From Mariniblastus fucicola (lineage in GTDB: Bacteria; Planctomycetota; Planctomycetia; Pirellulales; Pirellulaceae), in assembly GCF_008087665.1 (NCBI RefSeq), contig NZ_CP042912.1, positions 1,426,001 to 1,490,000 on the forward strand: a stretch of 64,000 bases of DNA, given 5' to 3'. The notes below the pieces were generated by a model. It was not told the origin of the DNA. It searched no databases and saw nothing but the letters and a program-made list of their open reading frames with translations. The position numbers were made by a program, and so were the translations under genes. Positions 43,853-53,948 of the stretch are shown one piece after another (the first letter of the stretch is position 1; each line of letters starts with the position of its first letter).

Positions 43853-46800
43853 CTAGTTCAAACTGAACTCAGTCGCACATTCTGAGTACACTTCGATCAG
43901 CTCGTAGATTACGGCAACTGCCTGCCAATCGTCTGCCCGCAAGGCAGCTTCCATCTCCTTCGCGGCCGAGGCTACTTCGCCAAGCATCACCGTGCCGCTG
44001 GTCCCTTTCAGCCAATGCGCCAGCGAAGCGAGTTGCTCTTTGTCGCGGTTGGCCAGGCTGCTTGAGAATTCGGCTTTGCGTCGATCAAGTGTTTTAAAGA
44101 AATCAAATGAGAACTTTCGAACCATTTGGTTATCCGGTAAATCGGATTCCTTGAACTTGAGACGGTAGGGGCTGTTGATAGCCATGTCGGTATCTTTCTT
44201 AGGGGGGGGATCGTTGTCGGTGTCGCTGCCCGAATCGCGGTCAGTGTCGCCGCTTGGGGTTTCTGTTTCGGAAACCGATGCGATCTCGGATCCGGCGACT
44301 GCGGCCATTGCCTTTACAAGGCCATTCAAATCAATTGGTTTCGTCAAATAGTCGCTACATCCGGCGGCCATGCACTTTTCACGGTCACCCTTCATGCTGT
44401 TGGCTGTGAGTGCGTAAATTGGGCCCTCATAGCCTTCACTGCGAAGTCGCTGGGTCGCCGAATATCCGTCAAGAACAGGCATTTGCATGTCCATCAGGAT
44501 GATGTCAAACTCTTCGTCGCCCAGAGCATGATCGACGGCTTCCTGCCCGTTCTCCGCCAGCGTTATATGCGCTCCGCAATCACTAAGCACCAGAGAAATC
44601 AGATCCCGATTCGTTTGTGCGTCGTCGGCCAAAAGTATGCGAAGCCCGGTCAGGTCCGAAGTGATCCACTCCGAGGTGATCTGTCGGTCAACGAAATCTT
44701 CAAGCTCATTTTCCTCAAGCAGTTCCAGCTGATCGGATGGCCCAGCTTCCACGGTAATCGAGAAAGTCGACCCTTCTCCCGGACTGCTAACGACGCTGAT
44801 CTCACCACCAAGTGCTTTAGTAAGTTTTTGGCTGATGGAAAGTCCCAATCCAGTGCCTCCAAAACGTCGAGTGATTGACGAGTCAGCCTGGACGAAGGGG
44901 TCGAAAACGTTTTTGAGTTGTTCAGGCGTCATCCCGATACCAGTGTCGATCACGTCCAGCTTCAGCATCCCACGGTCTCCATCGTTAAAACTGCTGACTC
45001 GCAAGGTCACCACTCCGCCGGATGTAAATTTGATCGCATTGCCAAGGATATTGGTCACGACCTGTCGCAGTCGTTTCGGATCGCTCTGAATCGTCGAAGG
45101 AATTGGCGCGACCAGATCCAGCTTCAGTGTGTTGTCACCTTCGCTGGCTTTGGAACGCAACGACTCCACAATCTCTCCGAACAGATGCAGCGGACGACAC
45201 TCGATCTGCTCAATCTCGATTTTGTCGGCTTCGATTTTGGAGATGTCCAACAGGTCATTGACCAGCTGAAGCAGATGCTTTCCGCTCGACTCGATCGAGC
45301 GAATCTTCTTGAGTTGCTCTTCCGGTTCGGAAATGACTCCACGCAAGATCAATTGTGTGAAACCCAACACGGCGGTGATGGGAGTCCGGATTTCATGGCT
45401 CATTTTCGCCAGAAAGTCACTTTTGATTCTGTTCGCAGCCTCGGCCGCGCTCGCTGCGTCTTCCAGACGATGCTGTGTCGCACGAAGCTGTTGAGCCGTC
45501 AGTTCCAGCTCACGTGTTCGAGATCGCAGTGACCTCGTTCGGTCGGAGACTTTCTGCTCCAGGCTGGCGTTGAGTTCGTCCAGCTCCTGGAAACTGGTTT
45601 CCTTTTCCAGACTCGACCCGGCTGCATTTCCAATGAACTCGGCGATCCTCAATTCGTTCGGTCCGAACATCGATTCGATCAAACGGTTGGAAACGTAGAT
45701 GCATGCCACGACTTCCTTGCCCGCCACGATTGGGCAGCACAGTACCGAGACTGACCGGTTGTTGGACGTGGTTCGGCCGCCAGTGTTCTCGTGGTCGCGA
45801 ATGATCGGTTCTCTGGCTTCGGCGGCCTCCAAAATGATTGCTTCGTCGAAAGAATAATCCGACTCCCACGCGTGCCAGCCGTTGTCTTCATCGGGAAGCA
45901 CGATTAGCGTCGATTGACCTCGCAGCATGTCGGCTGCAGAGTCGACGGTGTGTTTCAAAATGTCCCGTTTTCCGAGTGCCGACGTAATCTTGCGTCCCGC
46001 GTCAAGCAATGCGTCGAAACGGCTGACGATGGAGACCGTTTCCCGCGGAGCACTCAGCCGGACGGTTGCTTCAATTTTGCGAACGTCATGATTTCCGGAT
46101 CGTTCATCCTCTTCGATTTCGCGCCAGCCGAACCTTGCATCCATCCGTTCGAACGCCTGTTGCGTCAGCGCGGCTTCATAGGATGCATTCTGTGCCAAAG
46201 CAAGTTTGAGCGATCGAATCAGGCATTTGCGAGCCCGTTTCTGGTCGGCTTTGTCAGCGTAGGCATAGCCCATTTCCCGAAGCGCGTGCGGCAACTCGTT
46301 TCTGAATCTTTGTGCCACGCGAACAGCATCTTTTGCAGCCGAGTAATGTCGCTTGAACGAAGACGCCGAAACCGTCCCTTTTTTCCGTTCGTGTGCGATC
46401 TTGCGCCGCAAAGCTGTCGCCAACCATGCCGAATTTGGCGAAGTGTAACAATTCGATACACCGGTTTTCTTGACGATCTCGAGCGCCCGTTCGAAGCATC
46501 CGACGGCTTGGGAGGGATCGCTGTCGTTGTTGATCCGATACACGCCTTCGGCCAGCAGAACTTGCGGTTGCAGTTGCAGGTCGTCAAGGTCCCGGTTTTT
46601 CTCGGCTTCGATGTATTCGAAAGGAATCTTCCCCAACGAAGAACGTGCCAGAACATCAATAATATTTCCGGTCGACTGATAGTCGCCAATCTTGATCGCA
46701 TCGCGGAGAGTTTGCTCCGCCAGTTCGTAGGCTTCTTTCAGATTGCCCTGTCGGTACAGCGCGGCGGCATGTTGGTAACGGGCGATGTTCAGTTCCCAAT

Positions 46801-49800
46801 AATCACCAGTCCGCATCAGAATATCTTCTGCTTTCTTGGCTTGCGCGATACAGTGCTCGAACCGTGACGTTGCGTAGAGCAGGATGCTGAAATAGTTCCT
46901 GGACTGCCCCTCGCCCCAAACGTCCTTGAGCTCATTGCGAATCCGCAGTGACCTCGCCGAATAATTCGCTCCCCGCCCGTACCACGGAATCAATCCCATC
47001 ACCGGTGCGTGCTCCGACCACGCTTGTGCGAGCTCCCGAGAAAGCTGGCCTGTTTCTGCACGGTTAAGTCCGGCAAGGTGAGCCCACAACACGATCGACT
47101 TGCCACGCGTGTACCAATAGCAGTGAGCCAGCCGGCTGTACATCTTCCAAACCATCCGATCGCGGTCGGTCGTCTCCTTCTTGCGATGGAGGAATATCGA
47201 CGGCATCAACGAATGAGCTACCTGAACCATTAGCTCCCACATGACATAGATCTGAATCATCAGCCACGATCGAGGGATCGACAGATTCAGTAGTTCCATG
47301 GCGTTCTCTAGCAGTTTCACCGCGCCGCTTTTGTCGCCGCGTTTGAATGCCAGCTCGCTACGCTGCATGATGATTCGAGCGCGGACCAGATCACAATCGG
47401 TGTAGCCTTCAGCACGTTGAAACCAAATGTCGCTTTTGTGATACTTTCCACCAAGCATCAACACGCTACCGATTCGTTCCGCGATCTGTCCACGTTGTAC
47501 GCGATCACCGAAAGGCACGCCTTTCCACGCGACATGATACATCTGCAGCGCCGTCGACAGCGATGAGGACTCATAAGCCCGCTTGGCAGCCCTGACCGCT
47601 GGCGCGAAGGCAGATTCTGAATCGCCGGCCTGGTCGTAGTGAAGTGCGATTTTGATTGGATCGCCGTCCTGAGCCTCGAAGTACTTCGCCAGTTGTGCAT
47701 GCAGGCTACTTCGGAGTTCGCGAGACAACTGATCGACCATCGCAATGCGAATACGGTCGTGCACAAATGCCTGCGAGCCATCAGGTCGCGACCAGATCAG
47801 ACGCTGCTTTCTGGCCCAATCAAGATGAACCTGAGTTTCGGATGTCGACGTCCCTGTAATCGAGGAAACGGTGCTGGATTGGAACGATTTTCCGATGATT
47901 GCTGCGACCGAAAGCTGCTCCAAAACCATCGGTGGGATCTGTTCCAGGCGATGAAGTAGCGCTTCGGTCGCATCTGTTGAAGCCTGAACACGATTTAATG
48001 ATCGTTCGTCCACCTGCCACTGTGCGTCCTTGAAGTGGATTGCTCCGGTTTCCGCCATCTCACGCAGAATTGCTTCCGCCATGAACGGGCTACCCGACGC
48101 CAGTCTCACGATCGTTTCGACGACCTGTTTAGGCAATGCCACCGCCATCGAATTCACCAGCTCTTCAAGCATGGGATCCGGAAGGGGGCCGATTCTAATT
48201 TCGGTGTCAAAGTGAATGTCGATGTGCGATGTGTTCGGTTGTTCTCGCGAAGTTCGTGACGTCAGAATGATCAGCAACGACTCTGTGTTCCATCGCGAAA
48301 GCTCACGTAATGTCTCGATCGTACTCGGTCCCAACCATTGGCAGTCGTCGATCCAGATCACGGCCGGTTCGTGCGGCGTTCCCAGCTTTGACAGCACGCT
48401 GCAGACGGCGCGGCTAAGCCGGTTTAGCTCGAAAAAGTCAGACTTTTCCGGGGCGATCTCTTTGTTGTCTTTTTTTGAAAACTGGCCGTTTTCATTTTCC
48501 GGCTGCCGCAATCCAATCGCAGTCGCAAACTTGGGAAAGAAGAAATGTACTTCTTCATGAGTCTCGTCAAGCTTCTCAGCCAGCGTCGGTGCGATGTCCG
48601 AGTGCACGAGATTGTTGATCAGTTTCGTAAGTGGCGCGACAGGTTGCTGACCGACGTGTTCGATGGCTTCGCTTTGAAATGTTCTCATTCCAAGCTTGCC
48701 GGCTTCGCGAATTGCTTCACTTACAAGTCGCGTTTTACCGATGCCGCTTTCGCCGCTGATCAAAGCGATACGACTGCCGCCGGCGCGGACTTCATCCACC
48801 ATCCTGCGAATTTCCGTTCGTTCTTCCTCACGCCCGACGAACATCGGCACGGTGATTGAATCACGGATTTCATTACGACCCGCAACAAACTGTTTGGCTT
48901 CTTCTGAGTCAATTCGATCGCTCAACCAACGGAAATCTTCCAGGATGGATGCAACGGACTGGTAGCGATCCTGGGGAATCTTCTCCAGCATCCTCTCGGT
49001 GATTTTCATCAGCGGCGACTGAATCGTTCTTCCGTTTTCGAAAACCTGTTTCGTGAGGTGGGCAGACAGTATTTGGCTTAGCGAAGAGCCATCAAACGGC
49101 AGTTGTCCTGTTTGCAAACAGTAGAAGATGACCCCTATCGAGTAGATGTCTGAACGATTGTTCACATCGTGTTCGATCAGCCCCATCAGCTCTGGAGAGG
49201 CACATTGTACGAACGAAAGAGACCACGACTCTTCGCGACATTCCGGCTTGGAAAACATCCGCAGGTCCGGACAGATCAGCTTCGGAGTGTCGCCGTCGAT
49301 AATCAACTGGCTGGGGCGAAAATCCTGCTGTGTAATCCCCAAGGCGTGAACCATGTCGACCGCTTCGAGCAGGGTTTTCATCCACCGATACTGCTCCTGC
49401 AGATCCGACGGCATGCTGCGATTCCATCTCGCATCACCGCTGGGTGAATTGGTGTCGTCCAGCAACTGTTCCAGTGTCGTACCGTCGGCTGAAGGGCGGC
49501 TAAGCAGCACATACTCCGTGCCCGCATCGTCGGTGACGAATCCCTGGTCCGTGGGTGCCACGAAAGCATCCAGTTTCAGTCGCGAGGCGTAACCGAAGTA
49601 GTGTTCGAGCCGAAAAAGTCCGTCGTTGTCAAACTGCTCGATCGGAATCAGCTCGATTCGCACTTGGGTGTCGAGCACCGTGTCTGCGGCCAACAATTCA
49701 AAAAAGTCGTCACGAGTTCCAGAAATCATTTCCTGGAATTGGTAACGAGGCGGCAGGAATCCAAAGTCCTCGGTCGTCGTGTTGGACTCGGGACGATTCA

Positions 49801-49801
49801 T
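43853..49801 (-). CDS. Giant pseudokinase-ATPase-TPR-GAF hybrid histidine kinase
   Basis: A 1982-residue signalling protein. Residues about 20-290 form a Ser/Thr kinase-like domain that looks inactive: the strand-3 lysine is not seen, HRDLKxxN is QQDFRPSQ (Asp160) and DFG is DLR (Asp179). An ATPase domain follows with P-loop SGESGIGKT (Lys356) and Walker-B-like VIWIDD. About 750-1240 is TPR-like helix, 1260-1400 a GAF domain, then a coiled coil. The transmitter has SHEIRTP (His1469) and an HATPase with DTGIGM and GGTGLGLSI. A receiver (Asp1771 in LMDMQMP) and an Hpt domain (His1929, LAHWLKG) end the protein, giving a full internal phosphorelay. It is probably cytoplasmic. No output regulator is adjacent. 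Confidence 0.9.
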   Translation of the reverse strand: MNRPESNTTTEDFGFLPPRYQFQEMISGTRDDFFELLAADTVLDTQVRIELIPIEQFDNDGLFRLEHYFGYASRLKLDAFVAPTDQGFVTDDAGTEYVLLSRPSADGTTLEQLLDDTNSPSGDARWNRSMPSDLQEQYRWMKTLLEAVDMVHALGITQQDFRPSQLIIDGDTPKLICPDLRMFSKPECREESWSLSFVQCASPELMGLIEHDVNNRSDIYSIGVIFYCLQTGQLPFDGSSLSQILSAHLTKQVFENGRTIQSPLMKITERMLEKIPQDRYQSVASILEDFRWLSDRIDSEEAKQFVAGRNEIRDSITVPMFVGREEERTEIRRMVDEVRAGGSRIALISGESGIGKTRLVSEAIREAGKLGMRTFQSEAIEHVGQQPVAPLTKLINNLVHSDIAPTLAEKLDETHEEVHFFFPKFATAIGLRQPENENGQFSKKDNKEIAPEKSDFFELNRLSRAVCSVLSKLGTPHEPAVIWIDDCQWLGPSTIETLRELSRWNTESLLIILTSRTSREQPNTSHIDIHFDTEIRIGPLPDPMLEELVNSMAVALPKQVVETIVRLASGSPFMAEAILREMAETGAIHFKDAQWQVDERSLNRVQASTDATEALLHRLEQIPPMVLEQLSVAAIIGKSFQSSTVSSITGTSTSETQVHLDWARKQRLIWSRPDGSQAFVHDRIRIAMVDQLSRELRSSLHAQLAKYFEAQDGDPIKIALHYDQAGDSESAFAPAVRAAKRAYESSSLSTALQMYHVAWKGVPFGDRVQRGQIAERIGSVLMLGGKYHKSDIWFQRAEGYTDCDLVRARIIMQRSELAFKRGDKSGAVKLLENAMELLNLSIPRSWLMIQIYVMWELMVQVAHSLMPSIFLHRKKETTDRDRMVWKMYSRLAHCYWYTRGKSIVLWAHLAGLNRAETGQLSRELAQAWSEHAPVMGLIPWYGRGANYSARSLRIRNELKDVWGEGQSRNYFSILLYATSRFEHCIAQAKKAEDILMRTGDYWELNIARYQHAAALYRQGNLKEAYELAEQTLRDAIKIGDYQSTGNIIDVLARSSLGKIPFEYIEAEKNRDLDDLQLQPQVLLAEGVYRINNDSDPSQAVGCFERALEIVKKTGVSNCYTSPNSAWLATALRRKIAHERKKGTVSASSFKRHYSAAKDAVRVAQRFRNELPHALREMGYAYADKADQKRARKCLIRSLKLALAQNASYEAALTQQAFERMDARFGWREIEEDERSGNHDVRKIEATVRLSAPRETVSIVSRFDALLDAGRKITSALGKRDILKHTVDSAADMLRGQSTLIVLPDEDNGWHAWESDYSFDEAIILEAAEAREPIIRDHENTGGRTTSNNRSVSVLCCPIVAGKEVVACIYVSNRLIESMFGPNELRIAEFIGNAAGSSLEKETSFQELDELNASLEQKVSDRTRSLRSRTRELELTAQQLRATQHRLEDAASAAEAANRIKSDFLAKMSHEIRTPITAVLGFTQLILRGVISEPEEQLKKIRSIESSGKHLLQLVNDLLDISKIEADKIEIEQIECRPLHLFGEIVESLRSKASEGDNTLKLDLVAPIPSTIQSDPKRLRQVVTNILGNAIKFTSGGVVTLRVSSFNDGDRGMLKLDVIDTGIGMTPEQLKNVFDPFVQADSSITRRFGGTGLGLSISQKLTKALGGEISVVSSPGEGSTFSITVEAGPSDQLELLEENELEDFVDRQITSEWITSDLTGLRILLADDAQTNRDLISLVLSDCGAHITLAENGQEAVDHALGDEEFDIILMDMQMPVLDGYSATQRLRSEGYEGPIYALTANSMKGDREKCMAAGCSDYLTKPIDLNGLVKAMAAVAGSEIASVSETETPSGDTDRDSGSDTDNDPPPKKDTDMAINSPYRLKFKESDLPDNQMVRKFSFDFFKTLDRRKAEFSSSLANRDKEQLASLAHWLKGTSGTVMLGEVASAAKEMEAALRADDWQAVAVIYELIEVYSECATEFSLN

Positions 49802-50137
49802 GGGGCCAATACAGTTGTGATGTTGAAGTAAAAAGCTTTCCGGGCACGGCTGTCATTCCACAAGTGCCCACTCGAAGAGCCGTCCCCGGAAAGCCAAAGG
49901 TTGGCTTGGGACGTCGCGTTCTCATCGCCCCAATCTTCGAAGTGTACATCCTGAAAGTTTGCCTCAGCGGAAACACATTCGAGGGTTATCCCGTAACCAG
50001 GGCACGATGAATTCAGGGCAGCTTGAGACTTTAGCCAAATGTGGAATCTTTCTGTTGACCCGCCAAAGAATGAGAACGATTCGCCGAGAAATGACGTTTG
50101 TGATTGACGCTTTTTAAATCGAAATGGGGCTAGTTAG
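49802..50137. other. Divergent intergenic region
   Basis: The 336 bases separate the hybrid kinase gene and the hotdog-methyltransferase gene. TTGACG at 50104-50109 has no acceptable -10 at the right distance. A GGGG run about 9 bp before the ATG at 50138 may serve as a ribosome-binding site. No gene or RNA is recognised. Confidence 0.4.
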
Positions 50138-51547
50138 ATGAATACGACACGCATACCTGAAAGAAAAATTGTTAGCTGGGAAGAAGATTATCGAAGTCGC
50201 TCCAATCCGGAGCTAATGAATCGGCTGTTGTACAAAGCCGTGCCTGTGCTAGAGGCAACTCAGTGGAAGATCACGAGGGTCGAACCTGGCTATTGCGAAA
50301 CCGTCTTGCCACTGAATCATGCGACGACCAATCAACACGGAACGCATCAGGCGGCTTTGATTTCGCTGTCGGCTGACTACACCGGCGGCATGGCTTTGAC
50401 TTCGTTGCTGCGAGGCGTTCCGCTGGCCGGGATTCATCAATGTCGCGCAGAAGAGTCAGCTTCGCTTTGGCTGGCATCGATGAATGTAAAATACGTCAAG
50501 CCAAGTACAGGGCATATGACAGGACGTTGCCGCGTGCCGGACGACCTTGCGAAGAAAATTGTCGATCGATACGCCAGCGGGAAACGTGTCCTGGTCTCGT
50601 TGCCGATTGAGTTCGAAACCAACGGACAGAAGGTTGCCGAAGCAGAGCTGAAATACTTTGCCCAGCCTACGATCCAGTTAATGTCCGGTCCCGCCGAAAC
50701 GTCGACGTTGCTCAATGCGAAAGCCAAGGCGTCGGCGAGAATGATTGCCGGAGTTCGAGCTCGCAGCCATGGTGATCGAAGCGGAAGTTTCTACAAAGGG
50801 CCTCGGATCGACTGCGCTCATGCAGCGACAGCCGCCGGTCCGCACGGAATGTTGCTGGCTGAGAAGATGAATGTGGCGCTTCCGCAGCTCGCCGACATGG
50901 TGATGGCCAGAACGATGAGCATCGATCAAACGACTCGTGCGATTCCAGGGTTGCAGCAGATTGTTATGCTGGGCGCTGGACTGGATATGCGACCGTTTCG
51001 CAATGGTTTTCGCGGTCATGGGTTCAGATACTTCGAAGTTGACTTGCCGGAAATGCTGGGCGAGCGGGAACGGGTCTGTCGCGAAATCGATGGCTGGGAA
51101 GAAGTTGATCGAACGCCGGTCGCTGCAAATTTTCTGACCGATGATGTCGCGGCGAAACTTTCGGCTTGCGAAAATTTCGATCCGAATTTGGCTACTCTTT
51201 TTATCTTTGAAGGCTGTTCGATGTATTTTGACCAATTGGTCAACACTTCGATGGTTGAATCCGTTCGATCGTTGATGAAGCATCCCGAGAGCCGTCTGTG
51301 GGTTGATTTCGTCAATCAGTCGGCGATCGATGGAACGGCTGACGAGCCCAATGTGTCTGCGTTTCTGAAGCGAATGTCAGATCTGGGAGAAACGTTTACC
51401 TACGGGGTGTCCAAGCCAGATCAGCTGTTGAAACATTGCGGTATGAAGATGAAATCGGCGACGACGACCGGTGAGATGTTCTCGCACGTGGACGCAGCGG
51501 CAAAATCCGTACTTGGGCTGTATTGGTTCACGGTCAGCTCCGCGTAG
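50138..51547 (+). CDS. Hotdog thioesterase-like / LCM-type methyltransferase fusion
   Basis: A 469-residue protein with two unrelated halves. Residues 1 to about 185 resemble a hotdog-fold thioesterase (DUF4442/PaaI type), with NHATTNQHGTHQAALISLSAD aligning to the conserved active-site helix and SMNVKYVKPS to the strand after it. From about 190 on it is a class I SAM-dependent methyltransferase of the leucine-carboxyl-methyltransferase/TIGR00027 group: ARMIAGVRARSHGD, the SAM loop MLGAGLDMRPFR and IFEGCSMYF. The combination suggests release or editing of an acyl thioester coupled to O-methylation, as in polyketide or fatty-acid tailoring. This is inference, since no pathway gene is nearby. 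Confidence 0.8.
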   Translation: MNTTRIPERKIVSWEEDYRSRSNPELMNRLLYKAVPVLEATQWKITRVEPGYCETVLPLNHATTNQHGTHQAALISLSADYTGGMALTSLLRGVPLAGIHQCRAEESASLWLASMNVKYVKPSTGHMTGRCRVPDDLAKKIVDRYASGKRVLVSLPIEFETNGQKVAEAELKYFAQPTIQLMSGPAETSTLLNAKAKASARMIAGVRARSHGDRSGSFYKGPRIDCAHAATAAGPHGMLLAEKMNVALPQLADMVMARTMSIDQTTRAIPGLQQIVMLGAGLDMRPFRNGFRGHGFRYFEVDLPEMLGERERVCREIDGWEEVDRTPVAANFLTDDVAAKLSACENFDPNLATLFIFEGCSMYFDQLVNTSMVESVRSLMKHPESRLWVDFVNQSAIDGTADEPNVSAFLKRMSDLGETFTYGVSKPDQLLKHCGMKMKSATTTGEMFSHVDAAAKSVLGLYWFTVSSA

Positions 51548-51834
51548 ATCGGCGGGTACTGTTTTTGTGGATTATACGTGGAAAATGTATGATTTCTCTG
51601 CCTGAGAGTGGGGGTGGCGTTTGGTCTTCTTGCGAAATTGGACCAAACGCAGCCGTCGACCGATTCAACGAATCGAATCCGGCTGAAATGGGGCGAAATT
51701 CGCATTTTTGACGGGGAAAACGTGGATTCATATCCGAAAAAGCCCTTTAACAATGGGGCAGATGGCCCTAGAATCTCGAATTCGAAATTTGGGCTCAGTA
51801 GAGCCACGACTCTATATAGGTAAGTGGAAGTCTC
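51548..51834. other. Leader/promoter region of rpmI
   Basis: The 287 bases before rpmI should contain its promoter and any L20-type leader. I could not identify a conserved L20 leader structure; a TATATAGG-like stretch near 51810-51820 is a possible -10. infC, usually upstream of rpmI, is absent. Confidence 0.35.
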
Positions 51835-52044
51835 ATGACGGCCAACAAAATGAAGACCCATAAGGGTACGAAAAAGCGTTTCAAGATCACCGCAACTGGT
51901 AAGATCTTGCACCGTGCTTCGGGTACCAGTCACCGCAATGTTCGCGTTTCGCAAAAGCGGAAACGTAACTTGCGTGGCACGCGCGTTCTGGCAACGTGCA
52001 TGGAAGCGTCTGTAAAGGCGGCTCTGGGCAAGTACAGCTACTAA
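51835..52044 (+). CDS. rpmI: 50S ribosomal protein L35
   Basis: A 69-residue protein with the conserved bL35 start MKTHKGTKKRFKIT (from residue 6) and the basic HRNVRVSQKRKRNLRG region. It is part of the large ribosomal subunit. rplT follows 88 bp later; a terminator after rplT ends the unit. Confidence 0.97.
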   Translation: MTANKMKTHKGTKKRFKITATGKILHRASGTSHRNVRVSQKRKRNLRGTRVLATCMEASVKAALGKYSY

Positions 52045-52132
52045 CTAATTCACTTGAAATCTGTTTGCTCTGCTGGGGCACAAACTTCGCACGCGAAAAC
52101 TTGCGAGGCCTCACTGGCGAAAGGAAAATTAA

Positions 52133-52489
52133 ATGCGTACGAGGAAAGGTGCAGCTCGCACCAAGGCGAAACGTCGCCTGTTCAAAAAAACCAAAGGCTA
52201 TCGCGGCGGTCGTCAGAATCTGACCCGCACCGCGAAGGAAACCATTGTTCGTGCTGGCGTGTTCGCCTATCGCGACCGCAAAGTCAAGAAGCGTAGCTTC
52301 CGCCGATTGTGGATCACGCGTATCAACGCCGCCTGCCGCATGCGTGGGATCAACTACAGCCAGTTCATGAACGGCCTGACCAAGGCTGGCATCGAACTTG
52401 ATCGCAAATCGCTTTCGGAAATCGCGATCTGCGATCCGACCGGTTTTGACACGATCGTCGATGCCGCGAAAAAGGCGATCGCGGCTTAG
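52133..52489 (+). CDS. rplT: 50S ribosomal protein L20
   Basis: A 118-residue bL20 protein with the usual start [20 protein letters not shown], the segment [16 protein letters not shown] and [19 protein letters not shown]. It binds 23S rRNA early in assembly and in some bacteria represses its own operon. AAAGGA precedes the ATG. An excellent terminator lies 26 bp after the stop. Confidence 0.97.
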   Translation: MRTRKGAARTKAKRRLFKKTKGYRGGRQNLTRTAKETIVRAGVFAYRDRKVKKRSFRRLWITRINAACRMRGINYSQFMNGLTKAGIELDRKSLSEIAICDPTGFDTIVDAAKKAIAA

Positions 52490-52514
52490 TGCGACGCAAC
52501 ATTTGAAGTTATTG

Positions 52515-52552
52515 AAAACGGGACAGCCTACCTGCGGCTGTCCCGTTTTTTT
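52515..52552 (+). terminator. Rho-independent terminator after rplT
   Basis: A 14-bp stem (52515-52528 with 52536-52549), rich in G/C at its core, with a 7-base loop and a run of seven T residues (52546-52552). It separates rpmI-rplT from pheST. Confidence 0.92.
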
Positions 52553-52818
52553 ATTGTCGAATTGGAACCGCGCGGCCCGAATGAAGTGTTGAAGCCTCGC
52601 CAACCGACAACGAAACGCCTTGCTTTGCATCCACCTGAGAATGCACACGCAGACTTAATATTTGAATTTCAGCAGCGTGTTCATTTCCGCTTTTACAATC
52701 GACTAGTTCCTCGTTCCCGCTTCGGGTTATGATCTGCGGTCGGAAGACCGATCGACTCGAACGACTGCTTTCTACGACGGCTTCGAACCGTTGAAAAACA
52801 ACCTAACAAAACACAGCC
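52553..52818. other. Spacer upstream of pheS
   Basis: This region should hold the pheS promoter. TATGAT-like and TACAAT-like words occur but without paired -35 boxes. A small inverted repeat (CGGTC at 52737-52741, GACCG at 52746-52750) is present. No T-box or other riboswitch pattern was recognised. Confidence 0.35.
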
Positions 52819-53865
52819 ATGTCACTCGAACAATTTGTCGGCGATTTAAAACAGCTGGTCGAAGACGCCAAAACGGCTTTCGGTTCAGCTTCCTCTGGCG
52901 ACGACCTTGACGCTGCACGTATTGAATTTCTGGGCGCAAAAAAAGGGCGACTGAAGACGATTCAGAAGTCGCTTGGCAAAGTCGACAACGCCGACAAGCC
53001 GGCAGCTGGCAAAGAACTCAACGCGACCAAGTCCGCGATCACCGATGCTTTCGATGCTGCCAAATCCCGATTGGGCACGGGCGCCGACGGCGAAGTCGCT
53101 GATCCGACTTTCGATCCGACACTGCCAGGGACTCAGTTTCGGATGGGGAATCTTCACCCGATCACGCAAACGATTAACGAGCTCAAAGACATCATGGGTC
53201 GGCTCGGGTTCACACACGCTGAAGGCCCGGAAGTCGAAGACGACTATCACAACTTCAAGGCACTCAACATTCCGTCTTCGCATCCGGCTCGCGATCCACT
53301 GGATAACTTTTATCTTCGCACTGCCCAAAACCAGGCAGACTCAATCGGTAAAGAGTTGGACGATGAGAATCCTTTGTTGTTGCGGAGTCAAACCAGCACC
53401 GTGCAGATTCGTGTGATGGAAACGACGAAGCCGCCGGTCAGGATTTTCTCGCTGGGTCGCGTCTATCGTCCGGACACGCCAGACTGGTCGCACTATCCGA
53501 TGTTCCATCAAATGGAAGGTTTGATGGTCGACGAAAATGTGACTTTGGCAGACCTGAAAACCGTTTTGCGATTGTTCGCCAATAGCTACCTTGGCGGCGA
53601 CGTGAAGATTCGAATTCGCCCTTCCTTCTTTCCATTCACCGAACCGAGCGTCGAAGCGGATTACTACTGGAACGGGAAATGGGTTGAGTTCGGCGGGGCT
53701 GGTATCGTGGATCCGAACGTTCTTGCCGCGGTTGGCTACGACACGGAATCCGTCAGTGGATTTGCGTTTGGACTCGGCATCGAACGCTTGTGCATGATCC
53801 GCCACAAGATCACCGACATCCGCTACCTGTTCACGAACGACGTCCGATTCTTGCGTCAGTTCTAG
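52819..53865 (+). CDS. pheS: Phenylalanyl-tRNA synthetase alpha subunit
   Basis: A 348-residue class II synthetase subunit that charges tRNA-Phe with PheT. The N-terminal coiled coil (about 1-85) precedes the catalytic core: [30 protein letters not shown] (motif 2 region) and [14 protein letters not shown] (motif 3). Length is standard. pheT follows 83 bp downstream and they probably share a transcript. Confidence 0.97.
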   Translation: MSLEQFVGDLKQLVEDAKTAFGSASSGDDLDAARIEFLGAKKGRLKTIQKSLGKVDNADKPAAGKELNATKSAITDAFDAAKSRLGTGADGEVADPTFDPTLPGTQFRMGNLHPITQTINELKDIMGRLGFTHAEGPEVEDDYHNFKALNIPSSHPARDPLDNFYLRTAQNQADSIGKELDDENPLLLRSQTSTVQIRVMETTKPPVRIFSLGRVYRPDTPDWSHYPMFHQMEGLMVDENVTLADLKTVLRLFANSYLGGDVKIRIRPSFFPFTEPSVEADYYWNGKWVEFGGAGIVDPNVLAAVGYDTESVSGFAFGLGIERLCMIRHKITDIRYLFTNDVRFLRQF

Positions 53866-53948
53866 TTCACATCCAAAACGCGTAAGCGAGCTGCGTGCGA
53901 TCAAATGCACCTTGGCAACCACACTCCGAACTCCAAACGAAAACCAAA

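Noticed and set aside
51548-51834. infC (initiation factor 3) expected upstream of rpmI
   Set aside because: No frame in this spacer or the preceding gene resembles IF3; the preceding gene is the hotdog-methyltransferase fusion.
52737-52750. Inverted repeat before pheS as part of a T-box leader
   Set aside because: It is only 5 bp long with no T-box consensus or terminator nearby.
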